A stretch of 64,000 nucleotides of DNA from Ralstonia mannitolilytica (GTDB lineage: Bacteria > Pseudomonadota > Gammaproteobacteria > Burkholderiales > Burkholderiaceae): positions 124,001-188,000 of the forward strand of contig NZ_CAJPVG010000002.1 in the NCBI RefSeq assembly GCF_905397375.1, in the 5' to 3' direction. The translations under genes and the position numbers were made by a program. Positions 34,168-42,583 of the stretch are shown here, piece by piece (the first letter of the stretch is position 1; the number at the start of each line of letters is the position of its first letter). The notes under the pieces are model-generated. The model saw only the letters and a list, made by a program, of their open reading frames with translations, was not told where the DNA came from and did not search any database.

Positions 34168-35789
34168 TGCCGGATACCCAACAAGCCGCACAACAGGCTG
34201 ACATCGTGGTGGTGGGGTCCGGTGTGGCCGGCGCGCTGGTGGCATACGAATTGGCGCGTGCAGGCAAGTCGGTGCTGATGCTCGAAGCCGGCCCGCGCCT
34301 GCCGCGCTGGGAGATCGTCGAGCGCTTCCGCAACCAGGCCGACAAGATGGATTTCATGGCGCCGTATCCGTCCATGCCGTGGGCGCCGCATCCGGAGTAC
34401 GGGCCGCCCAACAACTACCTGATCCTCAAGGGCGAGCACCAGTTCAACTCGCAGTACATCCGCGCCGTGGGCGGGACGACCTGGCACTGGGCGGCGTCCA
34501 CGTGGCGTTTCCTGCCGAACGACTTCAAGCTGCGCAGCGTGTACGGCATCGCGCGCGACTGGCCCATCCAGTACGACGATCTCGAGCGCTACTACGGCCT
34601 CGCCGAAGCCGCGCTCGGCGTGTGGGGGCCCAATGACGAAGACCTTGGCTCGCCGCGCAGCCAGCCGTATCCGATGGCCCCGCTGCCGCTGTCGTTCAAC
34701 GAACGCACGATCAAGGAAGCGCTCAACGCGCACGACCCGAGCTACCACGTGGTGACCGAACCCGTGGCGCGCAACAGCCGCCCGTACGACGGCCGCCCGA
34801 CCTGCTGCGGTAACAACAACTGCATGCCGATCTGCCCGATCGGCGCAATGTACAACGGCATCTTCCATGTCGAGAAGGCCGAGCAGGCCGGCGCCCGCCT
34901 GATTGAAAACGCTGTCGTCTACAAGCTGGAAGTCGGCGCCAACAAGCGCATCGTCGCCGCGCGCTACAAGGATTCGAAGGGCGGCGAGCATCGCGTGGAA
35001 GGCAAGTGGTTCGTGCTGGCCGCCAATGGCATCGAGACTCCCAAGCTGATGCTGATGTCGACGAGCCACGATTTTCCGAAGGGCGTGGGCAACAGCTCCG
35101 ACATGGTCGGGCGCAACCTGATGGACCATCCCGGCACCGGCGTGAGCTTCTATGCCGACCGCAAGCTCTGGCCAGGGCGCGGGCCGCAGGAGATGACCTC
35201 GCTGATCGGCTTTCGCGACGGGCCGTTCCGCGCGACGCAGGCCGGCAAGAAGCTGCACCTCTCCAACATCTCGCGCATCGAGCAGGAGACCGTGCGCATC
35301 TTCAAGGAAGGCAAGCTCATCAAACCTCCCGAACTGGACGCGCGCATCCGTGACCAGGCGGCGCGCTACGTGCAGTTCGACAGCTTCCACGAGATCCTGC
35401 CGCTGCCGGAAAACCGCATCGTGCCCAGCAGTACGGAGGTCGATGCCATCGGCATTCCGCGCCCGGAGATCACCTATCACATCGACGACTACGTCAAACG
35501 CAGCGCCGTGCACACGCGCGAGGTGTATGCCACCGCGGCCAAGGTGCTGGGCGGCACCGACGTGCAGTTCCATGATGACTTCGCGCCCAACAACCACATC
35601 ACGGGAGCGACCATCATGGGCGCAGACCCGAAGGATTCGGTGGTCGACAAGGACTGCCGCACGTTCGACCACCCCAACCTGTTCATCAGCAGCAGTTCGA
35701 CCATGCCGACGGTCGGCACCGTCAACGTCACGCTGACGATCGCCGCGCTGGCGCTGCGCATTGCCGACCAGCTCAAGAAGGAGGCGTGA
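34167..35789 (+). CDS. GMC-type flavoprotein subunit, probable gluconate 2-dehydrogenase
   Basis: A 540-residue GMC oxidoreductase. The FAD motif VVGSGVAGALVAYELARAG is at residues 15-33. A CCGNNNCMPICPIG cysteine cluster (about 210-225) resembles the iron-sulfur ligands reported for fructose and related membrane dehydrogenases. The C-terminus has NNHITGATIMG and NLFISSSSTMPTVGT, holding the active-site His. The three-gene order small subunit, flavoprotein, cytochrome c is that of membrane gluconate, 2-ketogluconate and sorbitol dehydrogenases. Gluconate is favoured because the kgu operon is nearby, but the substrate is inferred. Confidence 0.82.
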   Translation: MPDTQQAAQQADIVVVGSGVAGALVAYELARAGKSVLMLEAGPRLPRWEIVERFRNQADKMDFMAPYPSMPWAPHPEYGPPNNYLILKGEHQFNSQYIRAVGGTTWHWAASTWRFLPNDFKLRSVYGIARDWPIQYDDLERYYGLAEAALGVWGPNDEDLGSPRSQPYPMAPLPLSFNERTIKEALNAHDPSYHVVTEPVARNSRPYDGRPTCCGNNNCMPICPIGAMYNGIFHVEKAEQAGARLIENAVVYKLEVGANKRIVAARYKDSKGGEHRVEGKWFVLAANGIETPKLMLMSTSHDFPKGVGNSSDMVGRNLMDHPGTGVSFYADRKLWPGRGPQEMTSLIGFRDGPFRATQAGKKLHLSNISRIEQETVRIFKEGKLIKPPELDARIRDQAARYVQFDSFHEILPLPENRIVPSSTEVDAIGIPRPEITYHIDDYVKRSAVHTREVYATAAKVLGGTDVQFHDDFAPNNHITGATIMGADPKDSVVDKDCRTFDHPNLFISSSSTMPTVGTVNVTLTIAALALRIADQLKKEA

Positions 35790-35790
35790 T

Positions 35791-37068
35791 ATGAAGGCGA
35801 TCGCTTCTTTCCTGGTGCTCTGCAGCGCGAGCGTGGCCGCCTGGGCCAAGGACACGCCGGCCGATACCGCGCAGATCAAGCGGGGCGAATACCTCGCCAT
35901 TGCGGCCGACTGCGCCGCCTGCCATACCGCGCCCGGCGGCAAGCCGTTTGCGGGCGGCCTGCCCATGCCGATCCCGATGCTCGGCACGATCTACACGAGC
36001 AACATCACGCCCGACGAGAAGACCGGCATCGGCAAGTGGAGCTACGAAGATTTCGAGCGCGCCGTGCGCAGGGGCGTGGACGACGCGGGCAACAACCTGT
36101 ATCCGGCCATGCCGTATCCGTCGTACGCGAAGATCAGCGACGCGGACATGCGCGATCTCTACGCGTACTTCCGCTACGGCGTGCCCGCCGTGCAGAACGA
36201 CCCGCCGCCGAGCACCATCCGCTGGCCGCTGAACATGCGCTGGCCGCTCAAGCTGTGGAACCTCGTCTTTCTGAAGACCGAACCGTACGTGCCGCGTGGC
36301 GACAAGAGCCCGACGTGGAACCGCGGCGCCTATCTGACCCAGGGCCTTGCGCACTGCGGCACGTGCCACACGCCGCGCGGCTTCGCCATGCAGGAGAAGG
36401 CCATGGACGAGCGCGGCAAGGGGTACCTGGCGGGCTCCACGCTGGCCGGGTGGACGGCGTTCAACATCACGTCCGACCCGACCAGCGGCATTGGCGCCTG
36501 GAAACCCGAACAGGTCGTGCAGTATCTGCGCACGGGCAGCGTGCCGGGCGTGGCCCAGGCTGCCGGGCCGATGGGGGAAGCGGTGCAGCACAGCTTCTCG
36601 CGCATGACGACGCAGGACATCGAGGCCATCGCCGAATACCTGCGCACCGTGCCGGCGGTGAGCAACAACCTCGAACGCGCGCGGCACGACTGGGGCAAGC
36701 CCGCCACCGACGTCACCGCGCTGCGCGGCAAGCCGATCGAAACCACCATCGATGCGGCGCGCCTGTACCTCGGCAACTGCGCCACCTGCCACCAGGCGGA
36801 TGGGCGCGGCACGCCTGACGGCTACTACCCGCCACTGCTGCACAACTCCACGGTGGGCGCGCGTGACACCACCAATCTCGTGCAGGTCATCATGAACGGC
36901 ATCGAGCGCAAGGCCGGCGACCGGCACATCGGCATGCCGGCGTTCGGGCGCGAGCTGTCGGATGCGCAACTGGCGGCGCTCACGAACTACGTTACGCGGC
37001 AGTTCGGCGACCCGGCCACGCCGCAGTTGACTGCAGACGCGATTGCCAGACGGCGCTCGGGCCGATGA
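35791..37068 (+). CDS. Triheme cytochrome c subunit of the sugar-acid dehydrogenase
   Basis: A 425-residue exported protein with a signal peptide (cleavage near AWA, residues 17-19) and three heme-binding motifs: CAACH (41-45), CGTCH (189-193) and CATCH (330-334). It passes electrons from the flavoprotein to ubiquinone in the membrane. The start is one base after the preceding stop. A C-terminal amphipathic segment rather than a clear anchor is seen. Confidence 0.9.
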   Translation: MKAIASFLVLCSASVAAWAKDTPADTAQIKRGEYLAIAADCAACHTAPGGKPFAGGLPMPIPMLGTIYTSNITPDEKTGIGKWSYEDFERAVRRGVDDAGNNLYPAMPYPSYAKISDADMRDLYAYFRYGVPAVQNDPPPSTIRWPLNMRWPLKLWNLVFLKTEPYVPRGDKSPTWNRGAYLTQGLAHCGTCHTPRGFAMQEKAMDERGKGYLAGSTLAGWTAFNITSDPTSGIGAWKPEQVVQYLRTGSVPGVAQAAGPMGEAVQHSFSRMTTQDIEAIAEYLRTVPAVSNNLERARHDWGKPATDVTALRGKPIETTIDAARLYLGNCATCHQADGRGTPDGYYPPLLHNSTVGARDTTNLVQVIMNGIERKAGDRHIGMPAFGRELSDAQLAALTNYVTRQFGDPATPQLTADAIARRRSGR

Positions 37069-37077
37069 GCGGGCGGC

Positions 37078-39375
37078 TTAGCCGCCGGTCGTGTGCGGAT
37101 CCCGCGATGCCGGGGCGGCCGGCTGGGCCGGACGCTGGGGCGGCGTCGCGGCAGCGGCCGGTTGTGCGGGCTTGATGTCGCCCTCGGGTGTGCGACCCGG
37201 CTTGTTGCTCTGATACGCCTTGCCGGGCGGCGGGGCTGTCGGACGCTTGCGTACATCTGCGAGCAGCCTGCCGCAGGCACTGTCCGGCGCCGGTTTGAGT
37301 TCGAGCACCGGCAGCACGGCGGCCACCGGCGCGGTCAGCGCCAGCGCCACCGCCCCGCCTGCACGCAGCGCCACCACGGCCGGATTGACCGACACATCCG
37401 GATGCTTGTACGTGCCCTTCACGTAAAGCGGCGTGCGCAGCGAGAACACGCGCAGCCCCTTCGAATCCGGGTGGATCGTGAAATCGAGCGCTTCACGCTT
37501 GAAGCTCGTCGCGCCCGTGATGTCGATGACGGCATCCTGCGTATCCACCACGAAGGTGCGCGCCTGCGCCAGCCCGTCGCTCACGGCGAAGTCGCCCACG
37601 GCGCAGTTGATGGTGACCTGCTTGTCGCCGAAGAGCTTGGTGAGGATCACGTTCGCCACGTTCAACCCCATCGCTTCGAGGATGAACTTGCTCACCGTGC
37701 CCTGCTCGACCATGATCTTCAGCTCGCCATTGGACGAGCCGAGCAGCGCCGCCACCGAGTTGCCGGTCGCCGAGAGGCGCGCGTCGCCGTTGAGTTCGCC
37801 CACGCTCGCGCGCATCGATTCGATCTTCGGGAAGAGCTGCTTGATCTTGAAGTGCCGCGCCGCCAATGCCGCGCGTGCCTGCATCGGCGTCGCATGGCCG
37901 TCGAGCTGGATGTTGGAGTTGAGCGTGCCGCCCGCCATGCCGAAGTTCAGCGGGTCCAGCGTCAACACCGCATCTTGCAGCTTGATGTGCGTGACCAGGT
38001 GGTCGATGGGCAGCTCCTTGGTGCGGACGATGCGCTCGCCGGTGAACTTCACGTCGGCGTCGATGGCGTTCCAGCGGTCGGTGCGGAATGGTTCGACGGG
38101 CAGGACCTTGTCAGCCGGCTGGCGCACCGTCTTGCCGCTTGGTTCGGCAGTGGGGTCGACGCTCGGGTCCGCACGCCTCGCCTTGCTGGCGTTGGAATCT
38201 GCCCCGATGATCGGCGCTAGGTCTGCAAACAGCAGCTGGCGCGAGACCAGCTCGCCGGTCAGCAAGGGCCGCGGCTCTCGCATCGCAAAGGTCAGCGTAC
38301 CCGCCAGGTCTGAGCTGCCGACGCGGCCGGTGAACTTTTCATAACGCCATGTCGATCCCTGCTTGCGCAACTCGCCGATCAGCCGGCCGCGCGTGTCGAA
38401 CGGCGGCGTGTCGGGCAGCACCACGCCCGTGAGCGGATAGAGGTGCGCCATGCTCGCGCCCGACAGATGCAGGCGCAGGTCCAGCGCCGCCAGTCTCGCC
38501 GGGTTGGTCAGCGTGCCTGCCAGGTCGATGCGCGTCTTGCCGACCGTCACGTCGGCCTGCACCGGGAAGGGCCGCTGCGTGTCCTGCAGGCGCAGCACGC
38601 CGCCGGCCTTGCCGCTGCCGCTGATGGCCGCGTTGTTGTACGTGCCCTTGACCGTCCAGGCAATGCCGTACGGCTGCTGCGGATCGGGCGCGACGGGCGC
38701 CGCCGCACTCGCCCCGGAAGCCGCTGCGCCCGAGTTGCCGGGCACCTTGGCGGCCTGGCCCTCGCCCTTGATCGTGGTGCCGTTGGCCGCGGCGTAGAGC
38801 GCCTGGTTGTCGACCGTGTCGATCGTCGCGGCCAGGTGGATGCGCTTGATCTCGTCGTCGAGCGCCAGCGAGCCCTTGCTGAACGCGATCTCGCGCAACT
38901 CGAGTTTCCAGTCCGAGGGCTTCTTGTCGCCGTCGCGGCCGGTGAGGTCGAACGTCCAGTTGTTGCGGTTCTCCTTGTCGCGCTCCAGCGCAATGATGGG
39001 CGTGTCGAGCGCGACGCTCGGGATGACGATGCGGTGCGTCAGCAGCGGCAGTGCTTCAAGCACGAACGTGAGCTGATGGATTGTCGCGACATGCGGCTGC
39101 CGGGCCCAGTCCGGATTGCCGACGGTGATGTCCTTGGCGATCAGCCGCGGCCAGGGCACGTACGCGCGCCATCCGGATTCCCCTTCGGGCTTCTTCCACG
39201 TAAGGATCAGGTCGCCGTTGATGGCGAAGGGCCGGCCGATGGCTTGCGAGACGCGATCGTTGAGATACGGCCGTGCGCGGTTCCAGTCAAACGTCAGCAC
39301 AAACGCGACGGCTGCCGCCACGATGACGACGGGCGTGATGATCAGTCCGAGGGCGAGCTTGCCGGAGGTCCGCAT
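37078..39375 (-). CDS. AsmA family envelope protein
   Basis: A 765-residue protein with one N-terminal membrane helix (LALGLIITPVVIVAAAVAFVLTF, about residues 6-28) and a long beta-rich periplasmic part. The AsmA start RPYLNDRVSQAIGRPFAINGDL and the C-terminal GLNVANVILTKLFGDKQVTINCAVGD region are typical. Relatives (YdbH, TamB, YhdP, AsmA) span the periplasm and move lipids to the outer membrane; this member is unstudied to my knowledge. ATG at 39375 has AAGAAG upstream; a GTG at 39399 is an alternative. Confidence 0.85.
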   Translation of the reverse strand: MRTSGKLALGLIITPVVIVAAAVAFVLTFDWNRARPYLNDRVSQAIGRPFAINGDLILTWKKPEGESGWRAYVPWPRLIAKDITVGNPDWARQPHVATIHQLTFVLEALPLLTHRIVIPSVALDTPIIALERDKENRNNWTFDLTGRDGDKKPSDWKLELREIAFSKGSLALDDEIKRIHLAATIDTVDNQALYAAANGTTIKGEGQAAKVPGNSGAAASGASAAAPVAPDPQQPYGIAWTVKGTYNNAAISGSGKAGGVLRLQDTQRPFPVQADVTVGKTRIDLAGTLTNPARLAALDLRLHLSGASMAHLYPLTGVVLPDTPPFDTRGRLIGELRKQGSTWRYEKFTGRVGSSDLAGTLTFAMREPRPLLTGELVSRQLLFADLAPIIGADSNASKARRADPSVDPTAEPSGKTVRQPADKVLPVEPFRTDRWNAIDADVKFTGERIVRTKELPIDHLVTHIKLQDAVLTLDPLNFGMAGGTLNSNIQLDGHATPMQARAALAARHFKIKQLFPKIESMRASVGELNGDARLSATGNSVAALLGSSNGELKIMVEQGTVSKFILEAMGLNVANVILTKLFGDKQVTINCAVGDFAVSDGLAQARTFVVDTQDAVIDITGATSFKREALDFTIHPDSKGLRVFSLRTPLYVKGTYKHPDVSVNPAVVALRAGGAVALALTAPVAAVLPVLELKPAPDSACGRLLADVRKRPTAPPPGKAYQSNKPGRTPEGDIKPAQPAAAATPPQRPAQPAAPASRDPHTTGG

Positions 39376-39458
39376 GGTCTTCTTGTAGGTATCGAGCACG
39401 GAAAATGCGATCGCCCGCGTTGAGCTATAGTTCGGCGCAACCGCAATTCCATTGTGTC

Positions 39459-40361
39459 ATGAGCCAAGTAGCAATCAGCGCGCCCGCGCACCCGCCCATC
39501 CTCGACGACGAATACGCACGCCGGTTCGGCGGCGTGGCACGGCTGTACGGCCCGCAGGCGCTGGAGCGCTTTGCCGCGGCCCACGTGTGCGTGATCGGCA
39601 TCGGCGGCGTGGGGTCGTGGGCGGCGGAGGCGCTGGCGCGTTGCGGTGTGGGCAAGCTCACGTTGATCGACCTGGATCACATTGCGGTGTCCAACACCAA
39701 CCGCCAGATCCATGCGCTCGGTGATGCGTATGGCATGGACAAGGTCGATGCGATGGCCGAGCGGATCCTGCAGATCAATCCGCGCGCCGAGATCAGCCGC
39801 ATCGACGACTTTGTGACGGTGGAGAACGTCGAGGGGCTGCTCGGCCACCCGTTCGACTATGTGGTCGACGCCATCGATGCCGTCAAGGTGAAGACGGCCA
39901 TCGTCGCGTTCTGCAAGCGCACCGGCAAACGCGTGGTGACATGTGGCGCCGCCGGCGGCCAGCTTGATCCGACCCGCATCCGCGTGACCGACCTCTCGCG
40001 CACGATCCAGGACCCGCTGCTCGCCAAGGTGCGCGGCAACCTGCGGCGCCAGCACGGTTTTTCGAAAAACCCGAAAGCCAAGTTCGGCATCGACGCCGTG
40101 TTCTCGGACGAGCCGCTGCGTTATCCCGAGCCGGAGCAGCAGGCATGTGCCGTCGAGGTGCCGGCGGAATCGAGCCATGCCGGCATCGATGACCTGGCTG
40201 CCGCAGGGCAGATCGAAGTCGTCAACGCGCCGCCCGCGCCCCAGCCGTCGCAGGGGCCGCGGGGCCTGGCCTGTGCCGGCTTCGGGTCGTCGGTGTGCGT
40301 GACGGCGGTGTTCGGCATGGTCGCAGCGTCGACGGCATTGCGCGCAATCGCCGCAGCCTGA
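39459..40361 (+). CDS. tcdA: tRNA threonylcarbamoyladenosine dehydratase TcdA
   Basis: A 300-residue E1/ThiF-like adenylating enzyme that converts t6A37 of tRNA to its cyclic form. The ATP motif GIGGVGSW is at residues 47-54. DARRFGG-like EYARRFGGVARLYG at the N-terminus, DYVVDAIDAVKVKTAI and the C-terminal CAGFGSSVCVTAVFGMVAAS fit TcdA (YgdL/CsdL) closely. It converges with the hemerythrin gene with a gap of seven bases. Confidence 0.9.
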   Translation: MSQVAISAPAHPPILDDEYARRFGGVARLYGPQALERFAAAHVCVIGIGGVGSWAAEALARCGVGKLTLIDLDHIAVSNTNRQIHALGDAYGMDKVDAMAERILQINPRAEISRIDDFVTVENVEGLLGHPFDYVVDAIDAVKVKTAIVAFCKRTGKRVVTCGAAGGQLDPTRIRVTDLSRTIQDPLLAKVRGNLRRQHGFSKNPKAKFGIDAVFSDEPLRYPEPEQQACAVEVPAESSHAGIDDLAAAGQIEVVNAPPAPQPSQGPRGLACAGFGSSVCVTAVFGMVAASTALRAIAAA

Positions 40362-40368
40362 GCCGCGT

Positions 40369-40794
40369 TCAGGCGGAGGCTTCGGCCGCCGCGTTCTTGC
40401 GTGCGCCCGGTCCGAACTGCGCGAGATGCGTGGTCATCATCCTGTCCATCACATCCACATGCTGTGCGAACCAGGCGGGCAGCTCCGCCACAAGGCGCCG
40501 GCCCAGTTCCATGTCGCCGGCCGCGGCGCGCTTGCGCACTTCCCGGCACAGCGCGAGCACGTTGTCGTGCTCGCCGCGATGGCAGTGGCGCGGGGGGAAT
40601 TCCACGGCGTCCATCCACGCGTTTTCATCGGCAAAGTGCATCTCGGTGTGGGCGATGAACGCATCGAGTGCGGCGATGAACTGCGCGTCGGACGCGTCGG
40701 CCACGGCGTTGAGCAGGGCACAGAATTCGGCGTGGTTGGCGTCCGTGGCGGCGTCTCCGAGCTGGAGCGCCTCGGACCATTCGATCACGGGCAT
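40369..40794 (-). CDS. Bacteriohemerythrin (single-domain oxygen-binding protein)
   Basis: A 141-residue hemerythrin. Diiron ligands are recognisable as His in DANHAEF, His and Glu in HFADENAWM, two His in HCHRGEHDN, and His and Asp in FAQHVDVMDRMM. Such proteins bind oxygen reversibly and are often linked to microaerobic life or chemotaxis. No signal peptide or partner domain is present. Gene order gives no further hint. Confidence 0.87.
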   Translation of the reverse strand: MPVIEWSEALQLGDAATDANHAEFCALLNAVADASDAQFIAALDAFIAHTEMHFADENAWMDAVEFPPRHCHRGEHDNVLALCREVRKRAAAGDMELGRRLVAELPAWFAQHVDVMDRMMTTHLAQFGPGARKNAAAEASA

Positions 40795-40873
40795 GGCGGA
40801 AGCACAATGAGATGGACGAGGCGTTCAGCTTAGCGATGGCCGGCTTGCGCTGGCTTGATGCCGGGCAAACCGG

Positions 40874-41539
40874 CTAGCCGGCGTCGGCGGCCGGGTGCTG
40901 CTGCAGCACCTCGACTGCGCGCGCATACAGCGCCACCGAAGGCGCATAGCCGCGTCCGATCTGGTACAGCGTGCCGCCATGTTCGGCCAGCAGGCTCGGA
41001 AAACCGTTGATGCCCCAGCGGCGGGACAGGCGGAAGTCTTCGCGCGTTTCGTTGCGCAGCGCCTCGGTGTCGAACGCGGCATCAAAGTGCGCCGCGTCGA
41101 TGTCGTGGGCGAGCACTACTTGGCGCAGCACGTCCGGGTGCGTGGTGTCACGGCCTTCGGCGTAGAACGCGCGCTGGATGGCATGGAAGACCGTGAGCAC
41201 GCGCTCGTCGTCCTCGCCCCAGTGCTCGCGCGCCATGACGACGGTGCGGCAGGCGGGTTCGGTGTCGTAGACGAAGCCCTCGCGGCGCATGGCCACCTCC
41301 GGCGATTGGTCGAACGGCATGCCGCTGCGCTCGGCAACGGCGTGCCAGTGTTGGAGGATTTCGTCGCGTTTCTCGGGCGCCAGCGGCTCGCGTTGGCCCG
41401 GCCGCAGCCCGCCGGTAACGAGCGTGACGGGCACCGGCGCGGCGAGCGTGTCGCCCAGCCGCTCGCGCAGGTCGGCCAGCTGCGGGCCGAAGCCATAGCA
41501 CCACGAGCACATCGGGTCTGCCACGTAGATCAGTCGCAT
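40874..41539 (-). CDS. DsbA-family thioredoxin-fold protein
   Basis: A 221-residue cytoplasmic-looking protein with an active site C11-S-W-C14 in DPMCSWCYGFGPQL and a DsbA-like helical insertion. GVNGFPS-like WGINGFPSLL carries the cis-proline. No signal peptide is present, so it is more like FrnE or 2-hydroxychromene-2-carboxylate isomerase relatives than secreted DsbA. It lies seven bases after cnoX, so the two are likely one operon. Confidence 0.85.
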   Translation of the reverse strand: MRLIYVADPMCSWCYGFGPQLADLRERLGDTLAAPVPVTLVTGGLRPGQREPLAPEKRDEILQHWHAVAERSGMPFDQSPEVAMRREGFVYDTEPACRTVVMAREHWGEDDERVLTVFHAIQRAFYAEGRDTTHPDVLRQVVLAHDIDAAHFDAAFDTEALRNETREDFRLSRRWGINGFPSLLAEHGGTLYQIGRGYAPSVALYARAVEVLQQHPAADAG

Positions 41540-41546
41540 GGCTTCC

Positions 41547-42392
41547 TCAGTTCAGTCTGGACGCGAGTTGGCGGCGCCAGTGCGATACCGCCTGCGGGGC
41601 GTCGGCCATCATGTCGAACACCGACACCATGGTTTTGCGCGCGATGTCGTCGCGGAACGTGCGGTCGCGCTCGACGATGGCGAGCAGCTGTTCGAGTGCG
41701 GCTTCGTATTGGCGGCCGGCGATGTACAGCTGGGCCAGATCGAGCCGCGCCTGCAGGTTGTCGGGCTCGGCGTCGATCTGCGTGCGCAGTGCATCGGCAT
41801 CGGGAAGCGCGTCGGCGCGCTCGGTCGCCTTCAGGCGCGTTTCCAGCGCAGCGTAGCGCTCGTCCTGCGGCGCTTTGGGCGAGAGCAGGGCGAATTCGTC
41901 CTGCGCGGCCTGCACGTCACCGCTGTCGAGCAGCAGGTTCACCAGTGCAAAGCGCGCGGCGTCAAAGCCCGGGTCGAACGCCAGCGCGCTCTGGAAGGCG
42001 TCGCGCGCCAGCACCGCGTCGCCGGCCTGGACGGCAGCCAGCCCTTCACGGTAGGCGATCTCGGCGGGCTGCGGAATCACGCGATCCAGGAACGCGCGCA
42101 GCTGCGGCTCGGGCAGGACGCCGACGAACTGGTCGACGGGCTGGCCATCCACGAAGGCCACCACATACGGGATGCTCCGTACACGAAACTGCGCAGAAAG
42201 CTCGGGGTTTTCGTCGGAGTTGACCTTGGTGAGTTTCCACTTGCCCGCGTATTCGGCCTCCAGCTTTTCCAGCATCGGGCCCAGCGTGCGGCACGGGCCG
42301 CACCAGGGCGCCCAGAAATCGACCAGCACGGGGATCTTGCGAGAGGTTTCGATCACTTCCTGCGCGAAATTCTGCAAGGTGACGTCGCTCAT
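41547..42392 (-). CDS. cnoX: Chaperedoxin CnoX (YbbN), thioredoxin plus TPR
   Basis: A 281-residue protein with an N-terminal thioredoxin domain (VDFWAPWCGPCRTLGPML, C31 and C34) and a C-terminal TPR-like helical domain (about 120-281). CnoX protects proteins from bleach-type oxidation and hands them to GroEL. The E. coli protein has lost one cysteine; this one keeps the full CGPC, as in Caulobacter, so it is probably an active oxidoreductase as well as a holdase. Confidence 0.88.
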   Translation of the reverse strand: MSDVTLQNFAQEVIETSRKIPVLVDFWAPWCGPCRTLGPMLEKLEAEYAGKWKLTKVNSDENPELSAQFRVRSIPYVVAFVDGQPVDQFVGVLPEPQLRAFLDRVIPQPAEIAYREGLAAVQAGDAVLARDAFQSALAFDPGFDAARFALVNLLLDSGDVQAAQDEFALLSPKAPQDERYAALETRLKATERADALPDADALRTQIDAEPDNLQARLDLAQLYIAGRQYEAALEQLLAIVERDRTFRDDIARKTMVSVFDMMADAPQAVSHWRRQLASRLN

Positions 42393-42516
42393 CGTCGGGG
42401 TTCTCCTCAGAAAGACAGCAGAAAAGCCGGCCGGCGCAACACCGGCGGGCGTCGTCCATTCTACTTGGGGGCATTCCGGCCGTTTTCAGGGCCAACAATG
42501 TGTGTCCTGGCAACGG

Positions 42517-42545
42517 TTGAAAATAGAACGATCGTTCGGATACCA
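42517..42545 (+). promoter_or_regulatory. Promoter with TetR-like palindrome before the acyl-CoA synthetase
   Basis: TTGAAA (42517-42522) could be the -35 box. The perfect palindrome GAACGATCGTTC (42526-42537) sits directly behind it, before a weak ATACCA -10. A repressor bound there would block RNA polymerase. The symmetry and length suit a TetR-family regulator of fatty-acid genes; none is encoded in the window. Confidence 0.5.
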
Positions 42546-42583
42546 TCCGGTAAAAACAACACATACATTCTCGGAGACATGGC

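Noticed and set aside
33663..35987. Reverse-strand frame of 774 codons opposite the gluconate dehydrogenase genes
   Set aside because: Antisense shadow; the forward genes carry Tat, FAD and heme motifs in coupled order.
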